Position numbers and translations under genes: made by a program
Assembly: GCF_002261345.1 (NCBI RefSeq)
Contig: NZ_NEVT01000008.1
Coordinates: forward strand, 124,001 to 188,000
DNA length: 64,000 nucleotides
From: Bordetella genomosp. 2
Lineage (GTDB): Bacteria > Pseudomonadota > Gammaproteobacteria > Burkholderiales > Burkholderiaceae_B
Direction: 5' to 3'
The notes under the pieces: model-generated
What the model was told of the DNA's origin: nothing
The model's database searches: none
The model's input: the letters and a program-made list of their open reading frames with translations, nothing else
Shown: in pieces, positions 29,857 to 39,536 of the stretch
Layout of the letters: each line of letters opens with the position of its first letter
Position numbering within the stretch: the first letter of the stretch is position 1

Positions 29857-31826
29857 TTCCCGAGCTCGGCCTGCTGGCCCTGATCCTGGCGCTCTGCCTC
29901 GCCGCGGTGCAGGCAAGCTTGCCGCTGGCCGGCGCCTGGCGCGGCGATCGCCGCTGGATGGAACTGGCGGCGCCGGCCGCCTGGGGGCAGTTCGCCTTCC
30001 TGTTGTTTTCCTTCGGCTGTCTTGCGCATGCCTTCCTGGCAGACGATTTCTCGGTCGCCTATGTGGCCCACAACTCCAACAGCATGCTGCCCTGGTACTA
30101 CAAGCTCAGCGCGATATGGGGCGCGCACGAGGGTTCCCTGCTGCTGTGGGCCCTGATGCTGGCCGGCTGGACCTTCGCCGTTTCCGTCGGCGCCCGCCAG
30201 TTGCCCGCCACCATGCTGGCGCGCGTGCTGGCTGTGATGGGCATGATCAGCATCGGCTTCCTGCTGTTCCTGATCGCCACCTCGAACCCGTTCGAGCGCC
30301 TGTTGCCCGACGCGCCCGCCGACGGCCGCGACCTCAATCCGCTGCTGCAGGACTTCGGGCTGATCGTCCACCCGCCCATGCTGTATATGGGCTATGTCGG
30401 CTTCTCGGTGGCGTTCGCCTTCGCCATCGCGGCGCTGCTGGACGGCAAGCTGGACGCCGCCTGGGCGCGCTGGTCGCGTCCCTGGACGACCGTCGCGTGG
30501 GCGTTCCTCGGCCTGGGCATCGCCCTGGGATCGTGGTGGGCCTACTACGAACTGGGCTGGGGCAGCTGGTGGTTCTGGGACCCGGTCGAGAATGCCTCGT
30601 TCATGCCGTGGCTGGTGGGCACGGCGCTGATGCACTCGCTGGCGGCGACCGAGAAACGCGGCGTGTTCAAGAGCTGGACCGTGCTGCTCGCCATCGCGGC
30701 GTTCTCGCTCAGCCTGCTGGGCACGTTCCTGGTCCGCTCGGGCGTGCTGACCTCGGTGCATGCCTTCGCCACCGACCCGGCGCGCGGGGTGTTCATCCTG
30801 GTATTCCTGCTGGTGGTGGTGGGCGGCTCCCTTGCGCTGTTCGCGCTGCGGGCGCCGGTCGTCAACAGCCAGGTCGGGTTCGGCATCTGGTCGCGCGAGA
30901 CGCTGCTGCTGGTCAACAACCTGCTCTTGTCAGTGGCGGCCGCGATGATCCTGCTCGGCACGCTCTATCCGCTCATCCTCGACGCGCTGACCGGCGCCAA
31001 GCTGTCGGTCGGGCCGCCCTATTTCAACGCCCTGTTCGTGCCGCTGATGGCATTGCTGATGATCGCGACCGCCATCGGCGTGCTGACCCGCTGGAAAGAC
31101 ACGCCGGCCGGCTGGCTGGCGCGCCGGCTCGCTCCGGCGCTGGCGGGCTGCGTGGTGGCCGCGCTGGCCGGCACCATGCTGCACGGCCGGTTCGATTGGG
31201 CCGTGGCGGCCGTCTGCTTGCTGGCGGCCTGGATCGTGCTCGCGGGCCTGCGCGATGTCTACGACAAGACGCGCCACCGGGGCCTGGCCAAGGGCCTGCC
31301 ATTGCTGGGACGCAGCTACTGGGGCATGCATCTCGCCCACCTGGGCTTCGCCATGTGCGCGCTGGGCGCCGTGCTGACCAGCATCGGCAATCTCGAGCGT
31401 GACCTGCGCATGGCGCCCGGCGACGTGGTCGAGCTGGGCGGCTATCGCTTCGTGTTCGAGGGCACGACCAAGATACAGGGCCCCAACTACACTGCCGACC
31501 GGGGCGGCATGAGCGTCATGCGCAACGGTCGCGAAGTCGCCCGGCTGCACCCGGAAAAGCGGGTCTACCAGGTCCAGCAGGCAACCATGACGGAAGCCGG
31601 CATCCAGGGCGGCTTCACGCGCGACCTGTTCGTGGCCCTGGGCGAACCGCTGGCCGACGGCGCCTGGGCGGTACGCGTGCACATCAAGCCGTTCGTGCGC
31701 TGGATCTGGCTGGGCGCGCTGCTGATGGCCCTGGGCGGTTTCCTGGCAGCGGCCGACCGGCGCTATCGCCCGCGGCCGGCTGTCCGGCCCGCGCAGGCCG
31801 CCTCGATCGCCGGGATGCAATCATGA
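29853..31826 (+). CDS. ccmF: Cytochrome c heme lyase subunit CcmF
   Basis: A 657-residue membrane protein with some 15 helices. The tryptophan-rich motif [18 protein letters not shown] near residue 235 and periplasmic histidines (A-H-E-G-S-L-L-L-W near 90, V-H-P-P-M-L-Y-M-G near 170) are all present. CcmF with CcmH transfers heme from CcmE to reduced apocytochromes. The length is usual for the family, and both ends overlap neighbouring genes. Confidence 0.96.
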   Translation: MIPELGLLALILALCLAAVQASLPLAGAWRGDRRWMELAAPAAWGQFAFLLFSFGCLAHAFLADDFSVAYVAHNSNSMLPWYYKLSAIWGAHEGSLLLWALMLAGWTFAVSVGARQLPATMLARVLAVMGMISIGFLLFLIATSNPFERLLPDAPADGRDLNPLLQDFGLIVHPPMLYMGYVGFSVAFAFAIAALLDGKLDAAWARWSRPWTTVAWAFLGLGIALGSWWAYYELGWGSWWFWDPVENASFMPWLVGTALMHSLAATEKRGVFKSWTVLLAIAAFSLSLLGTFLVRSGVLTSVHAFATDPARGVFILVFLLVVVGGSLALFALRAPVVNSQVGFGIWSRETLLLVNNLLLSVAAAMILLGTLYPLILDALTGAKLSVGPPYFNALFVPLMALLMIATAIGVLTRWKDTPAGWLARRLAPALAGCVVAALAGTMLHGRFDWAVAAVCLLAAWIVLAGLRDVYDKTRHRGLAKGLPLLGRSYWGMHLAHLGFAMCALGAVLTSIGNLERDLRMAPGDVVELGGYRFVFEGTTKIQGPNYTADRGGMSVMRNGREVARLHPEKRVYQVQQATMTEAGIQGGFTRDLFVALGEPLADGAWAVRVHIKPFVRWIWLGALLMALGGFLAAADRRYRPRPAVRPAQAASIAGMQS

Positions 31827-32362
31827 AACGTGCCTTGTTGCTGCTGCCGCTGGCATTGTTCCTGGTCATTGCGATACTGCTGTACCGCGGCTTGTTCCTC
31901 GACCCCTCCAGGCTGCCCTCCGCCCTGATCGGCAAGCCGTTTCCCGCCTTCGCGCTGCCATCCCTCGACGATCCGGCCCGCACGCTGACGCGCGACCACA
32001 TCCAGGGCCGGCCGGCGCTGGTGAATGTCTGGGCGACCTGGTGTCCGTCGTGCCGGCAGGAGCACCCCGTACTGAATCAGCTGGCCAAGCAAGGCGTGGT
32101 CATCTACGGCGTCAACTACAAGGACGACCGCGACGCGGCGCAGCGCTGGCTGCGCACGCTGCACAACCCGTACCGGCTGAACATCGAAGATGCCGCCGGC
32201 GCCCTGGGGCTGGACCTCGGCGTATACGGCGCGCCCGAGACATTCTTCATCGACGCTCGCGGCATCATTCGCGAGAAGTATGTCGGCGTCATCGACGAAC
32301 GCGTCTGGCGAGAGAAACTCGCTCCCGTCTATGACGCACTGCTGCAGGAGGCCGCGCCATGA
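31823..32362 (+). CDS. ccmG: Thiol:disulfide interchange protein CcmG (DsbE)
   Basis: A 179-residue membrane-anchored thioredoxin-fold protein: an N-terminal helix (about 3-23), redox motif W-A-T-W-C-P-S-C near residue 70, and Y-G-V-N-Y-K-D followed by the conserved G-V-Y-G-A-P-E-T-F near 133 carrying the cis-proline. It keeps the apocytochrome CXXCH cysteines reduced. It overlaps ccmF and ccmH by 4 bp each. Confidence 0.95.
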   Translation: MKRALLLLPLALFLVIAILLYRGLFLDPSRLPSALIGKPFPAFALPSLDDPARTLTRDHIQGRPALVNVWATWCPSCRQEHPVLNQLAKQGVVIYGVNYKDDRDAAQRWLRTLHNPYRLNIEDAAGALGLDLGVYGAPETFFIDARGIIREKYVGVIDERVWREKLAPVYDALLQEAAP

Positions 32363-32847
32363 AACGCCTGATCGCCGCCATCGTGCTGGGCGCGGGCTTG
32401 CACGGGCAAGGCCTGGCGGCCATCGACACCCACGAGTTCGCCGACGACGGCCAGCGCCAGCGCTATCGCGACCTGGCCGCGGTGCTGCGCTGCCCCAAGT
32501 GCCAGAACCAGAACATCGCCGAATCGAACTCGCCTATCGCCAACGACTTGCGCGGCGAGATCCACCGCATGCTGGGCGAAGGCCGGAGCGATGACCAGAT
32601 CATCGACTTCATGGTCTCGCGTTACGGCGATTTCGTGTTGTACGACCCGCCATTGGCGACTCGTACCGCGCTGCTGTGGTTCGGCCCCGTCGCGCTGCTG
32701 CTGGCGGGAGGCACCGCGCTGGCGGCGATCGTCGCCAGGAGGCGCCGCGCATCGGCGGCGGCCGCGCTCCCCTTGTCCGACACCGAGCGGCGGCGCCTGG
32801 CCAGCCTGCTGGACGCCTCCGGCCCTCCCCCCGGGCAAGACTCATGA
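32359..32847 (+). CDS. ccmH: Cytochrome c maturation protein CcmH
   Basis: A 162-residue protein with a signal peptide, the redox motif L-R-C-P-K-C-Q-N-Q-N-I-A-E-S-N near residue 45, and one membrane helix near 105-125. It corresponds to the short CcmH/CycL form; the TPR half found fused in E. coli CcmH is encoded separately here as CcmI. It binds apocytochrome and passes it to CcmF. Confidence 0.94.
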   Translation: MKRLIAAIVLGAGLHGQGLAAIDTHEFADDGQRQRYRDLAAVLRCPKCQNQNIAESNSPIANDLRGEIHRMLGEGRSDDQIIDFMVSRYGDFVLYDPPLATRTALLWFGPVALLLAGGTALAAIVARRRRASAAAALPLSDTERRRLASLLDASGPPPGQDS

Positions 32848-33701
32848 CTGCTTTCTGGCTCTATGCGGCGCTGTTGCTCCTGGCGGCCCTGGCCTTCATC
32901 CTGGGGCCGCAGTTGCGGGCGCCGCGCGCGCGCGCCGATGCCGACCGCGCCGGCCTGAACGTCGGCCTTTACCGGGAACGGGTGCGCGAACTGGAAATGC
33001 AGCATGGCGCCGGCGCCCTCACCGCGGCGCAGCTCGAAGCCGCCCGGATCGAGGCGGCCCGCGAACTGCTCGACGCTGCGCACGGCAGCCCCGGCCGCGC
33101 CGCCGATGCGCCGCTGGGCCGGGCCGTTCCCCTGGCGATGGCCGTATTGGCGCCGCTGCTGGGGCTGGCCCTGTACCTGCACTGGGGCTCGCTCGACCGC
33201 GTCATGCTGGCGCGACAATACGCCGGCCACCCCGCGCAGGGCATCGAGGAAATGACGGCGCGCCTGGAGGCGTCGCTGGCGGCCGCGCCCGATTCGGCAG
33301 AAGGCTGGTTCTTCCTGGGCCGCACGTACATGGCGCAAGACCGCATGGCGGACGCGGCGCGCGCCTTCGAGCGCGCCGCCGCGCTGGCGGGAAGGCCGCC
33401 GGAACTGCTGGGCCATTGGGCCCAGGCCTTGTATTTCGCCGGGGACCAGCAATGGACGCCGCAGTTGCAGGCGCTGACCGACGAAGCGCTGGCCGGCGAC
33501 CCGCAGGAAGCGGCCAGCCTGGGGCTGGCCGGCATGGCCGCGTTCCAGGCGGAGCGCTACGCCGAAGCCGCCGCGTACTGGGAACGCCTGGCGGCTGCCC
33601 TGCCCGAAGCGGACCCAAGCCGCGCCGCCATCGCCGACGGCATTGCCCGCGCGCGCGAACTGGACCAGGCGCGCAAGGCGACAGCCCCGCCGGCGCCATG
33701 A
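32844..33701 (+). CDS. ccmI: Cytochrome c maturation TPR protein CcmI (CycH)
   Basis: A 285-residue protein: two membrane helices (about 4-22 and 93-112) flanking a cytoplasmic coiled segment (V-G-L-Y-R-E-R-V-R-E-L-E), then TPR-like repeats (A-E-G-W-F-F-L-G-R-T-Y-M, then F-E-R-A-A-A-L). CcmI recognises the C-terminus of apocytochromes. It closes the ccmABCDEFGHI run; every junction from ccmC onward overlaps by 4 bp. A long inverted repeat follows at 33708-33731. Confidence 0.9.
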   Translation: MTAFWLYAALLLLAALAFILGPQLRAPRARADADRAGLNVGLYRERVRELEMQHGAGALTAAQLEAARIEAARELLDAAHGSPGRAADAPLGRAVPLAMAVLAPLLGLALYLHWGSLDRVMLARQYAGHPAQGIEEMTARLEASLAAAPDSAEGWFFLGRTYMAQDRMADAARAFERAAALAGRPPELLGHWAQALYFAGDQQWTPQLQALTDEALAGDPQEAASLGLAGMAAFQAERYAEAAAYWERLAAALPEADPSRAAIADGIARARELDQARKATAPPAP

Positions 33702-33707
33702 CACTGC

Positions 33708-33731
33708 GCGCCGGGCAAGTTTGCCCGGCGC
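33708..33731. terminator. Bidirectional hairpin between ccmI and gcvP
   Basis: A perfect 11-bp inverted repeat, GCGCCGGGCAA (33708-33718) and TTGCCCGGCGC (33721-33731), lies between two convergent genes. The loop side is very short (2 bases between arms) and there is no long T tract, but the place suits a shared transcription end. Confidence 0.55.
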
Positions 33732-33767
33732 CGCTGCCCGAGCCTATCGAAACCGGCCCGGACGGCT

Positions 33768-36641
33768 TCAGGCGTAGGCTTCGACCGGCAGGCAGGCGCA
33801 GACCAGGTTGCGATCGCCGTAGGCGTTGTCGACCCGCGCCACCGGCGGCCAGTACTTGGCCTCGCGCAGCGAGGCCACGGGATACGCGGCCTGCTGGCGC
33901 GGGTAATCGTGGTGCCACTCTTCGGCCAGCAGCATCTGCGCAGTATGCGGGGCGTTCTTCAGCACGTTGTCGTCGCGGTCACGTTCACCGCGCTCGATCT
34001 GCGCGATCTCTTCGCGAATGGCGATCATCGCCTCGATGAAGCGATCCAGCTCGGCCAGGCCTTCGGATTCCGTGGGCTCGACCATCAGCGTGCCGGCCAC
34101 CGGGAAGCTCATGGTGGGCGCATGGAAACCGTAGTCCATCAGGCGCTTGGCGATGTCCTCGGCGCTGACGCCGCTGCTGTCCTTGAGCGGCCGCACGTCC
34201 AGGATGCACTCGTGCGCCACGCGGCCATTGCGGCCGGCATACAGCACCGGATAGTGATCGCGCAGGCGGGCCGCCACATAATTGGCGTTCAGGATGGCGA
34301 CCTCGGTGGCGCGGCGCAGGCCGTCGGCGCCCATCAGGGCGATATACGCGTACGAGATGGGCAGGATGCCGGCCGAGCCGAACGGCGCGGCCGCGACCGG
34401 CCCCACGCCGGCTTCGGCGCCAAGCTTGCCCTGCGCGTTCAGCACGCCAGGCAGGTACGGCGCCAGGTGCGAACGCACCGCCACCGGACCGACGCCCGGC
34501 CCGCCACCGCCGTGCGGAATGCAGAAGGTCTTGTGCAGGTTCAGGTGCGAGACGTCCGAGCCGAAGTGTCCCGGCTTGGCCACGCCCACCATGGCGTTCA
34601 TGTTGGCGCCGTCCAGGTAGACCTGGCCGCCCGCCTGGTGCACCAGGTCGCAGATCTGCGTGATCGCTTCCTCGAACACGCCGTGGGTCGACGGATAGGT
34701 GATCATCAAGGCGGCCAGGCGATCGCCGACCTGTTCCAGCTTGGCGCGCAGGTCGTCGATGTCGACGTTGCCCTGGGCGTCGGACGCCACCACCACCACA
34801 TCCATGCCGGCCAGTTGCGCCGAGGCCGGGTTGGTGCCGTGCGCCGAGGCGGGGATCAGGCAGACATTGCGCTGGGCCTGGCCGTTGGCGCGGTGATAGC
34901 CGCGGATGGCAAGCAGGCCGGCATATTCGCCCTGGGCGCCCGAATTGGGCTGCAGGCTGATGCCGTCGTAGCCTGTGATCTCGCACAGGGCCGCCGACAG
35001 GCGCTCGATCAGTTCGCGATAGCCGGCGCTCTGGTCGGCCGGGGCGTACGGGTGGATCAGGGCGAACTCCGGCCAAGTGATCGGAATCATCTCGGCCGTG
35101 GCGTTCAGCTTCATGGTGCACGAACCCAGCGGGATCATGCTGCGGTCCAGCGCCAGGTCCTTGTCGGACAGCTTGCGCAAGTAGCGCAGCATGTCGGTCT
35201 CGGACTGCACGCTGGAAAACACCGGGTGAGCCAGGATGGCGCCCTGGCGCTGCAACGCGGCGGGGATGCCGCCGCCGGCGGCGGCGTCGCGCGTGGCGAT
35301 GTCCAGCGCCAGGTCATCTTTCTGCAGCCCTGCCGCGAACACATTGACGAGCGCCTGCAGGTCGGCGGCGGTCACGGTTTCGTCCAGCGAGACCGCCAGG
35401 CGCGCGCCATCCACCCGGCGCAGGTTGATGCGCTCGCATTCGGCGGCCACGGCAATGGCCGGCGTGGCCGTGCCGGTTTCCAGCAGCAAGGTGTCGAAGA
35501 ACGTGTCATTGACCACCTTGACGCCCAGCTCGAGCAGCGCGCCGCGCAGGATGGCGGTGTAGCGCTGCACGCGCGTGGCGATGCGGCGGATGCCTTCAGG
35601 GCCATGCCACACGGCATACAGGCCCGCCATGACGGCCAGCAGCACCTGGGCCGTGCAGATGTTCGAGGTGGCCTTCTCGCGGCGGATGTGCTGTTCGCGC
35701 GTCTGCAGGGCCAGGCGCAGGGCCGTGTTGCCTTGCGCATCCTTGGACACGCCGACCAGGCGGCCCGGCATATTGCGCTTGTAGGCGTCCTTGCAGGCCA
35801 TGAAACCGGCATGCGGGCCGCCGAATCCGAACGGCACGCCGAAGCGCTGCGACGAACCGACCGCGATGTCGGCGCCCCACTCGCCCGGCGGCGTCAACAG
35901 GGCCAGGGCCAGCAGGTCGGTCGCGCACGTGACCACCGCGCCCTGTGCGTGGGCCGCCTCGGCCAGCGCCCGATAGTCGACCACGGCGCCCAGGCTGTGG
36001 GGATACTGCAGCAGCACGCCGAAACAAGCCGGCAGGCCCTGGGCCTCGTCGCCGACGACGACCTCGATACCCAGGCCTTCGGCGCGCGTGCGCACCACTT
36101 CGATGGTCTGCGGATGGCAGTGCGCCGACACGAAGAACACCTGGCTGGAGGACTTCGAGCCACGCCGCGCCAGCGTCATCGCTTCGGCGGCGGCCGTGCC
36201 CTCGTCCAGCAACGAGGCGTTGGAGATGTCCAGCCCGGTGAGATCCGCCACCATGGTCTGGTAGTTCAGCAGGGCTTCCAGGCGGCCTTGCGAAATCTCG
36301 GGCTGGTATGGCGTATAGGCCGTATACCAGGCCGGATTCTCGAGCACGTTGCGCAGCACCACATTGGGCGTATGCGTGCCGTAGTAACCCTGGCCGATGT
36401 AATTGCGGTAGACGCGATTGCGGCCGGCGATGGCCTTGAGCTCGGCCAGCACGTCCGGCTCGCTGCGCGAAGCGGGCAGCGCCAGCGGCGCCTGGCTGCG
36501 GATCTTCGGCGGCACCACTTCCTGGAGCAGTTCGTCCAGGCTGGAGCAACCCACGGCGGCCAGCATTTGCTGCTGCTCGTCCGCGGTCGGGCCGATGTGG
36601 CGGGGGATGAAATCGGTATGGGTGTCTAGGGCGCGCGACAT
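33768..36641 (-). CDS. gcvP: Glycine dehydrogenase (P protein of the glycine cleavage system)
   Basis: A 957-residue single-chain P protein. It decarboxylates glycine with pyridoxal phosphate and passes the methylamine group to lipoyl-GcvH. Visible blocks include the N-terminal R-H-I-G-P-T near residue 14, [10 protein letters not shown] near 103, the PLP lysine in [16 protein letters not shown] near 702, and I-G-S-C-T-M-K-L-N near 500. Length matches other proteobacterial P proteins. It is last in gcvT-gcvH-gcvP. A complementary-strand frame of 906 codons runs across it but has no family features. Confidence 0.97.
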   Translation of the reverse strand: MSRALDTHTDFIPRHIGPTADEQQQMLAAVGCSSLDELLQEVVPPKIRSQAPLALPASRSEPDVLAELKAIAGRNRVYRNYIGQGYYGTHTPNVVLRNVLENPAWYTAYTPYQPEISQGRLEALLNYQTMVADLTGLDISNASLLDEGTAAAEAMTLARRGSKSSSQVFFVSAHCHPQTIEVVRTRAEGLGIEVVVGDEAQGLPACFGVLLQYPHSLGAVVDYRALAEAAHAQGAVVTCATDLLALALLTPPGEWGADIAVGSSQRFGVPFGFGGPHAGFMACKDAYKRNMPGRLVGVSKDAQGNTALRLALQTREQHIRREKATSNICTAQVLLAVMAGLYAVWHGPEGIRRIATRVQRYTAILRGALLELGVKVVNDTFFDTLLLETGTATPAIAVAAECERINLRRVDGARLAVSLDETVTAADLQALVNVFAAGLQKDDLALDIATRDAAAGGGIPAALQRQGAILAHPVFSSVQSETDMLRYLRKLSDKDLALDRSMIPLGSCTMKLNATAEMIPITWPEFALIHPYAPADQSAGYRELIERLSAALCEITGYDGISLQPNSGAQGEYAGLLAIRGYHRANGQAQRNVCLIPASAHGTNPASAQLAGMDVVVVASDAQGNVDIDDLRAKLEQVGDRLAALMITYPSTHGVFEEAITQICDLVHQAGGQVYLDGANMNAMVGVAKPGHFGSDVSHLNLHKTFCIPHGGGGPGVGPVAVRSHLAPYLPGVLNAQGKLGAEAGVGPVAAAPFGSAGILPISYAYIALMGADGLRRATEVAILNANYVAARLRDHYPVLYAGRNGRVAHECILDVRPLKDSSGVSAEDIAKRLMDYGFHAPTMSFPVAGTLMVEPTESEGLAELDRFIEAMIAIREEIAQIERGERDRDDNVLKNAPHTAQMLLAEEWHHDYPRQQAAYPVASLREAKYWPPVARVDNAYGDRNLVCACLPVEAYA

Positions 36642-36706
36642 GGAATATCTCGGGGTGGCGGGAAAAGCGCCGCGCGGCCCGCTGGGCGGCCGCGCGGCAT
36701 GCCGTA

Positions 36707-37084
36707 TCAGCTGTTGGCCACGGCTTCGTAGCCGGCGGCGTCCAGCAGGTTGTCGAGGTCGGCCGCGTTGTCCGGCTTGATCTTGAAGATCCAGGCGGTG
36801 TAGGCCGATTCGTTGATCAGGTTCGGCGTGCTTTCGAGCTCGTCGTTGAAAGCCACGATCTCGCCGGTGACCGGCGCGTAGATGTCAGACGCGGCCTTGA
36901 CCGACTCGACCACGCCGGCGGTATCGCCGGCCTTCAGCTTGGCGCCGACGTTCACGTCGCCGACGAAGACGAGGTCGCCGAGCTGGTCCTGAGCGTTATC
37001 GGTAATGCCGACGACGAAGACGTCGCCCTCGGCTTTGACCCATTCGTGGGATTTGGTGTACTTGCGGTCAGTGGGCAGGCTCAT
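36707..37084 (-). CDS. gcvH: Glycine cleavage system H protein
   Basis: A 125-residue lipoyl carrier. The lipoylated lysine is K63 in [10 protein letters not shown], and G-D-L-V-F-V-G-D-V precedes it. It shuttles the aminomethyl group between GcvP, GcvT and the dihydrolipoamide dehydrogenase. It lies 65 bp before gcvP and 68 bp after gcvT. The ATG at 37084 gives the expected [15 protein letters not shown] start. Confidence 0.97.
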   Translation of the reverse strand: MSLPTDRKYTKSHEWVKAEGDVFVVGITDNAQDQLGDLVFVGDVNVGAKLKAGDTAGVVESVKAASDIYAPVTGEIVAFNDELESTPNLINESAYTAWIFKIKPDNAADLDNLLDAAGYEAVANS

Positions 37085-37152
37085 GAATGAAAACTCCTGG
37101 ATATGGGAAATGCGCGCCTGCGCCGGCACCCCTGCCGGCGCATGCTGGCAGT

Positions 37153-38253
37153 TTACGGGTGTTCGACCGCCTTGCCATGGCGTACGAACGGCAATTTGCA
37201 TACCAGGGCCGGAACCCATTTGCCGCGGATATCGACCTCGACCGTCTGGCCGGGCTGGACATCGCCGGGAACCCGGGCCAGGCCGATCGACACGCCCAGC
37301 GTCGGCGACATCGTGCCGCTGGTGACCTCCCCGGCGCCGGACGGCGTGCGCACCGCCATATGGGCGCGCATGACGCCGCGTTCCTGCAGCTTCAGGCCGA
37401 CGAAGCCGCAGGGCGCGGCGAACTGCTCGAGCGCGTCGCGGCCGACGAAGCGCCGCGCCGCATCCTTGAGCGAGACCGTCCAGGACAACCCGGCCTGGTC
37501 CGGCTGGGTCAGTTCGTCCATGTCCTGGCCGTACAGGTTCATGCCGGCCTCCAGGCGCAGCGTGTCGCGCGCGCCCAGCCCGCAGGGCCGCACGCCCTGG
37601 GCGGCCAGGTCGTTCCACAGGGCCTCCGCCTGTGCGGCAGGCACGACGATCTCGAACCCGTCCTCGCCCGTGTAGCCGGTGCGGGCCACCAGCGCGTCGT
37701 CGTCGACCTGGGCCGCCACGAACGGCGTGAGCGGCTCGGTCGCGCCCTGCCAGCCCGGCCGCGCGGCCCAGACCTTGGCGCGGGCATTGGGCCCTTGAAC
37801 GGCGATCATGGCCAGGTCGCGGCGCGGGGCGATGGCCACGTCGAAACGGCCGGCCGCGGCGACGCGCTGCATCCAGGCGATGTCCTTGTCGGCCGTGGCG
37901 GCGTTGACCACCAGGCGCCATTCCTCGTCGGCGAAGAAATAGACGATCAGGTCGTCGATGATGCCGCCTTCGGGATTCAGCATGCAGGTATACAGCGCCT
38001 TGCCGGGGGCCGCGAGCCTGGCGACGTCGTTGGCCACCAGGCGGCGCAGGAACGCGCGGGCATCCGGGCCGGTGACGTCGGCATTCAGCATGTGGGAAAC
38101 GTCGAACATGCCCGCATCGCGGCGCACCGCATGATGCTCCTCGAGCTGCGAGCCATAGGCCAGCGGCATCTCCCAGCCACCGAAATCGACCATGCGGGCG
38201 CCTGCCGCGACGTGCGCAGCGGCCAGGGGAGTGCGTTTGAGGGGGGCGGACAT
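37153..38253 (-). CDS. gcvT: Aminomethyltransferase (T protein)
   Basis: A 366-residue folate-dependent enzyme that releases ammonia and forms 5,10-methylene-THF from aminomethyl-GcvH. Family marks: K-R-T-P-L-A-A-A-H near residue 6, [10 protein letters not shown] near 22, F-D-V-S-H-M near 50, and [11 protein letters not shown] near 190. The ATG at 38253 was chosen since it begins M-S-A-P-L-K-R-T-P; the open frame extends upstream into the riboswitch. It is the first gene of the gcvTHP operon. Confidence 0.96.
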   Translation of the reverse strand: MSAPLKRTPLAAAHVAAGARMVDFGGWEMPLAYGSQLEEHHAVRRDAGMFDVSHMLNADVTGPDARAFLRRLVANDVARLAAPGKALYTCMLNPEGGIIDDLIVYFFADEEWRLVVNAATADKDIAWMQRVAAAGRFDVAIAPRRDLAMIAVQGPNARAKVWAARPGWQGATEPLTPFVAAQVDDDALVARTGYTGEDGFEIVVPAAQAEALWNDLAAQGVRPCGLGARDTLRLEAGMNLYGQDMDELTQPDQAGLSWTVSLKDAARRFVGRDALEQFAAPCGFVGLKLQERGVMRAHMAVRTPSGAGEVTSGTMSPTLGVSIGLARVPGDVQPGQTVEVDIRGKWVPALVCKLPFVRHGKAVEHP

Positions 38254-38306
38254 GGACGGGCTCCGGTGCGGCGGCATCGCCAGGGTTACGGAATGCCGGC
38301 CCGGAA

Positions 38307-38340
38307 GCGGAAAACGCCCGGAACCGGCTGGATTTTCCGC
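38307..38340 (-). promoter_or_regulatory. Expression-platform hairpin below the glycine riboswitch
   Basis: GCGGAAAA (38307-38314) and TTTTCCGC (38333-38340) pair around an inner CCGG/CCGG stem, right after aptamer 2 on the minus strand. It may switch between termination and read-through, or mask translation of gcvT further on. Confidence 0.45.
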
Positions 38341-38341
38341 C

Positions 38342-38580
38342 CCTCTGTCCTTTTGCCTGAGAGTTGCCCCGCACCAGCGGGTTTGCACCTTCGGCGCCTG
38401 GGCTGCGCGCATGCCGATGGCCGCGGCGCCAGGTCTCTCCAGAGTGCTGTTTCGGCCATGCAGGCCCGGCACGGCCGGGCGGGATGGCTGATGCAGCGCG
38501 GTATGGGTTACCTGAGCGATTCCGGGCGAATTGCGCCTTCGGCGGCAGCCATGTAACAAATGGCCGCTCTCTCCCGCGAC
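38342..38580 (-). ncRNA. Tandem glycine riboswitch
   Basis: Read on the minus strand, two aptamers stand in series. Aptamer 1 (about 38580-38490) shows GGGAGAGAG, GCCGAAGGCGCAA and CTCAGGTAACC; aptamer 2 (about 38445-38342) shows GGAGAGACC, CGCCGAAGGTGCAAACCCG, CAACTCTCAGGCAAAAGG and ACAGAGG. These conserved blocks are the glycine riboswitch hallmarks. It precedes gcvT by about 90 bases and should switch the glycine cleavage operon on when glycine is high. It fills most of the 510-bp gap between gcvT and napF. Confidence 0.95.
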
Positions 38581-38662
38581 ATGCGTGACAGCGCGTGAAG
38601 CATACATCGAAAGCCAGCCGCGGAAAAGTTCGCGCTGTCAGGCCGCTGGCCCGGCCGGCAGC

Positions 38663-38735
38663 TTGACCCGTGTCAACCCTGGGTCTGGCCCCTTGACCAC
38701 AGTCAAGGTGGCCCCGGCAGGGCCATAACCATAAT
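38663..38735 (+). promoter_or_regulatory. Paired Dnr/FNR boxes and nap promoter
   Basis: TTGACCCGTGTCAA (38663-38676) and TTGACCACAGTCAA (38693-38706) start exactly 30 bp apart. The second is 23 bases from a -10 hexamer CATAAT (38730-38735). napF starts 28 bases past the -10. The arrangement copies the nirS promoter. Confidence 0.85.
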
Positions 38736-38763
38736 TCCTTACAGGTTTTATGGAATTACTTAC

Positions 38764-39237
38764 ATGGACTTCACCCGGCGCCGCCTGCTGACAGGCTCGA
38801 AGCCTCCGGTACGCCCTCCCTGGGCCATGCCCGAGGCCCGGTTCCTGGATCTCTGCACTGCCTGCGGCGACTGCATCCGGGCCTGTCCGCACGGCCTGCT
38901 GCGCCATGGCGCCGGCCGCTATCCCGTCATCGAGCCGGCCCGCGGCGGCTGCGATTTCTGCGGCAACTGCGCCGCGCGCTGCCGGCCCGGCGCGTTGCGG
39001 GCGGGCCTGGCGGCCGCCGACGCCTTCGCCTGGCGCGCCCGGCCCGGCACGGCCTGCCTGGCGCATCGCGCGGTCGAATGCCGGGTGTGCGGCGAAGCCT
39101 GCGCGGCCGGCGCCATCCGCTTCGCCCGGCAAGCCGGCGGCCCGGCCCGCCCGCGCGTCGAGCCGGCCGAATGCACCGGGTGCGGGCAATGCCTGGCCAG
39201 TTGCCCGGCCAACGCCATCGAACTGGAGGCGGCATGA
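38764..39237 (+). CDS. napF: Ferredoxin-type protein NapF
   Basis: A 157-residue cytoplasmic iron-sulfur protein with several cysteine clusters: [39 protein letters not shown] and [12 protein letters not shown]. NapF helps NapA maturation, likely its cofactor loading, before export. The ATG at 38764 follows a clear Dnr promoter. It overlaps napD by 4 bp. Confidence 0.92.
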   Translation: MDFTRRRLLTGSKPPVRPPWAMPEARFLDLCTACGDCIRACPHGLLRHGAGRYPVIEPARGGCDFCGNCAARCRPGALRAGLAAADAFAWRARPGTACLAHRAVECRVCGEACAAGAIRFARQAGGPARPRVEPAECTGCGQCLASCPANAIELEAA

Positions 39238-39536
39238 GAATCGCCAGCCTCGTCATGCGGGTACCGCCCCCTCACCTGGACGCGGCCGCCGGCGCGCTGG
39301 GCGCCATCCCCGGCGTGCAGGTCCATGCGCGCGACAGCGCCACCGGCAAGCTGATCATCACCGTGGAAGACGGCCCGGGCTACAGCACCGCCGACTCCAT
39401 CCTCGCCGCCCACAAGGTTCCACACGTACTGTCGGCAACGCTGGCCTACGAATACAGCGAAGACGATGCGCCGCCCGCCGGCGAACCTTCATCCCTCCAC
39501 CGACCCCCGGCCCTGGGAGCTCCATCATGTCATTGA
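39234..39536 (+). CDS. napD: NapA signal-peptide-binding chaperone NapD
   Basis: A 100-residue protein of ferredoxin-like fold: [28 protein letters not shown], then L-S-A-T-L-A-Y-E-Y near residue 75. NapD binds the twin-arginine leader of NapA until the molybdenum cofactor is in place. It overlaps napF by 4 bp and napA by 10 bp. The C-terminal 20 residues are not conserved. Confidence 0.9.
   Translation: MRIASLVMRVPPPHLDAAAGALGAIPGVQVHARDSATGKLIITVEDGPGYSTADSILAAHKVPHVLSATLAYEYSEDDAPPAGEPSSLHRPPALGAPSCH

Noticed and set aside
33909-36629. A 906-codon open frame on the plus strand
   Set aside because: It is the complement of gcvP. High third-position GC leaves the opposite strand open; its translation is Val/His/Gln-rich with no family pattern.
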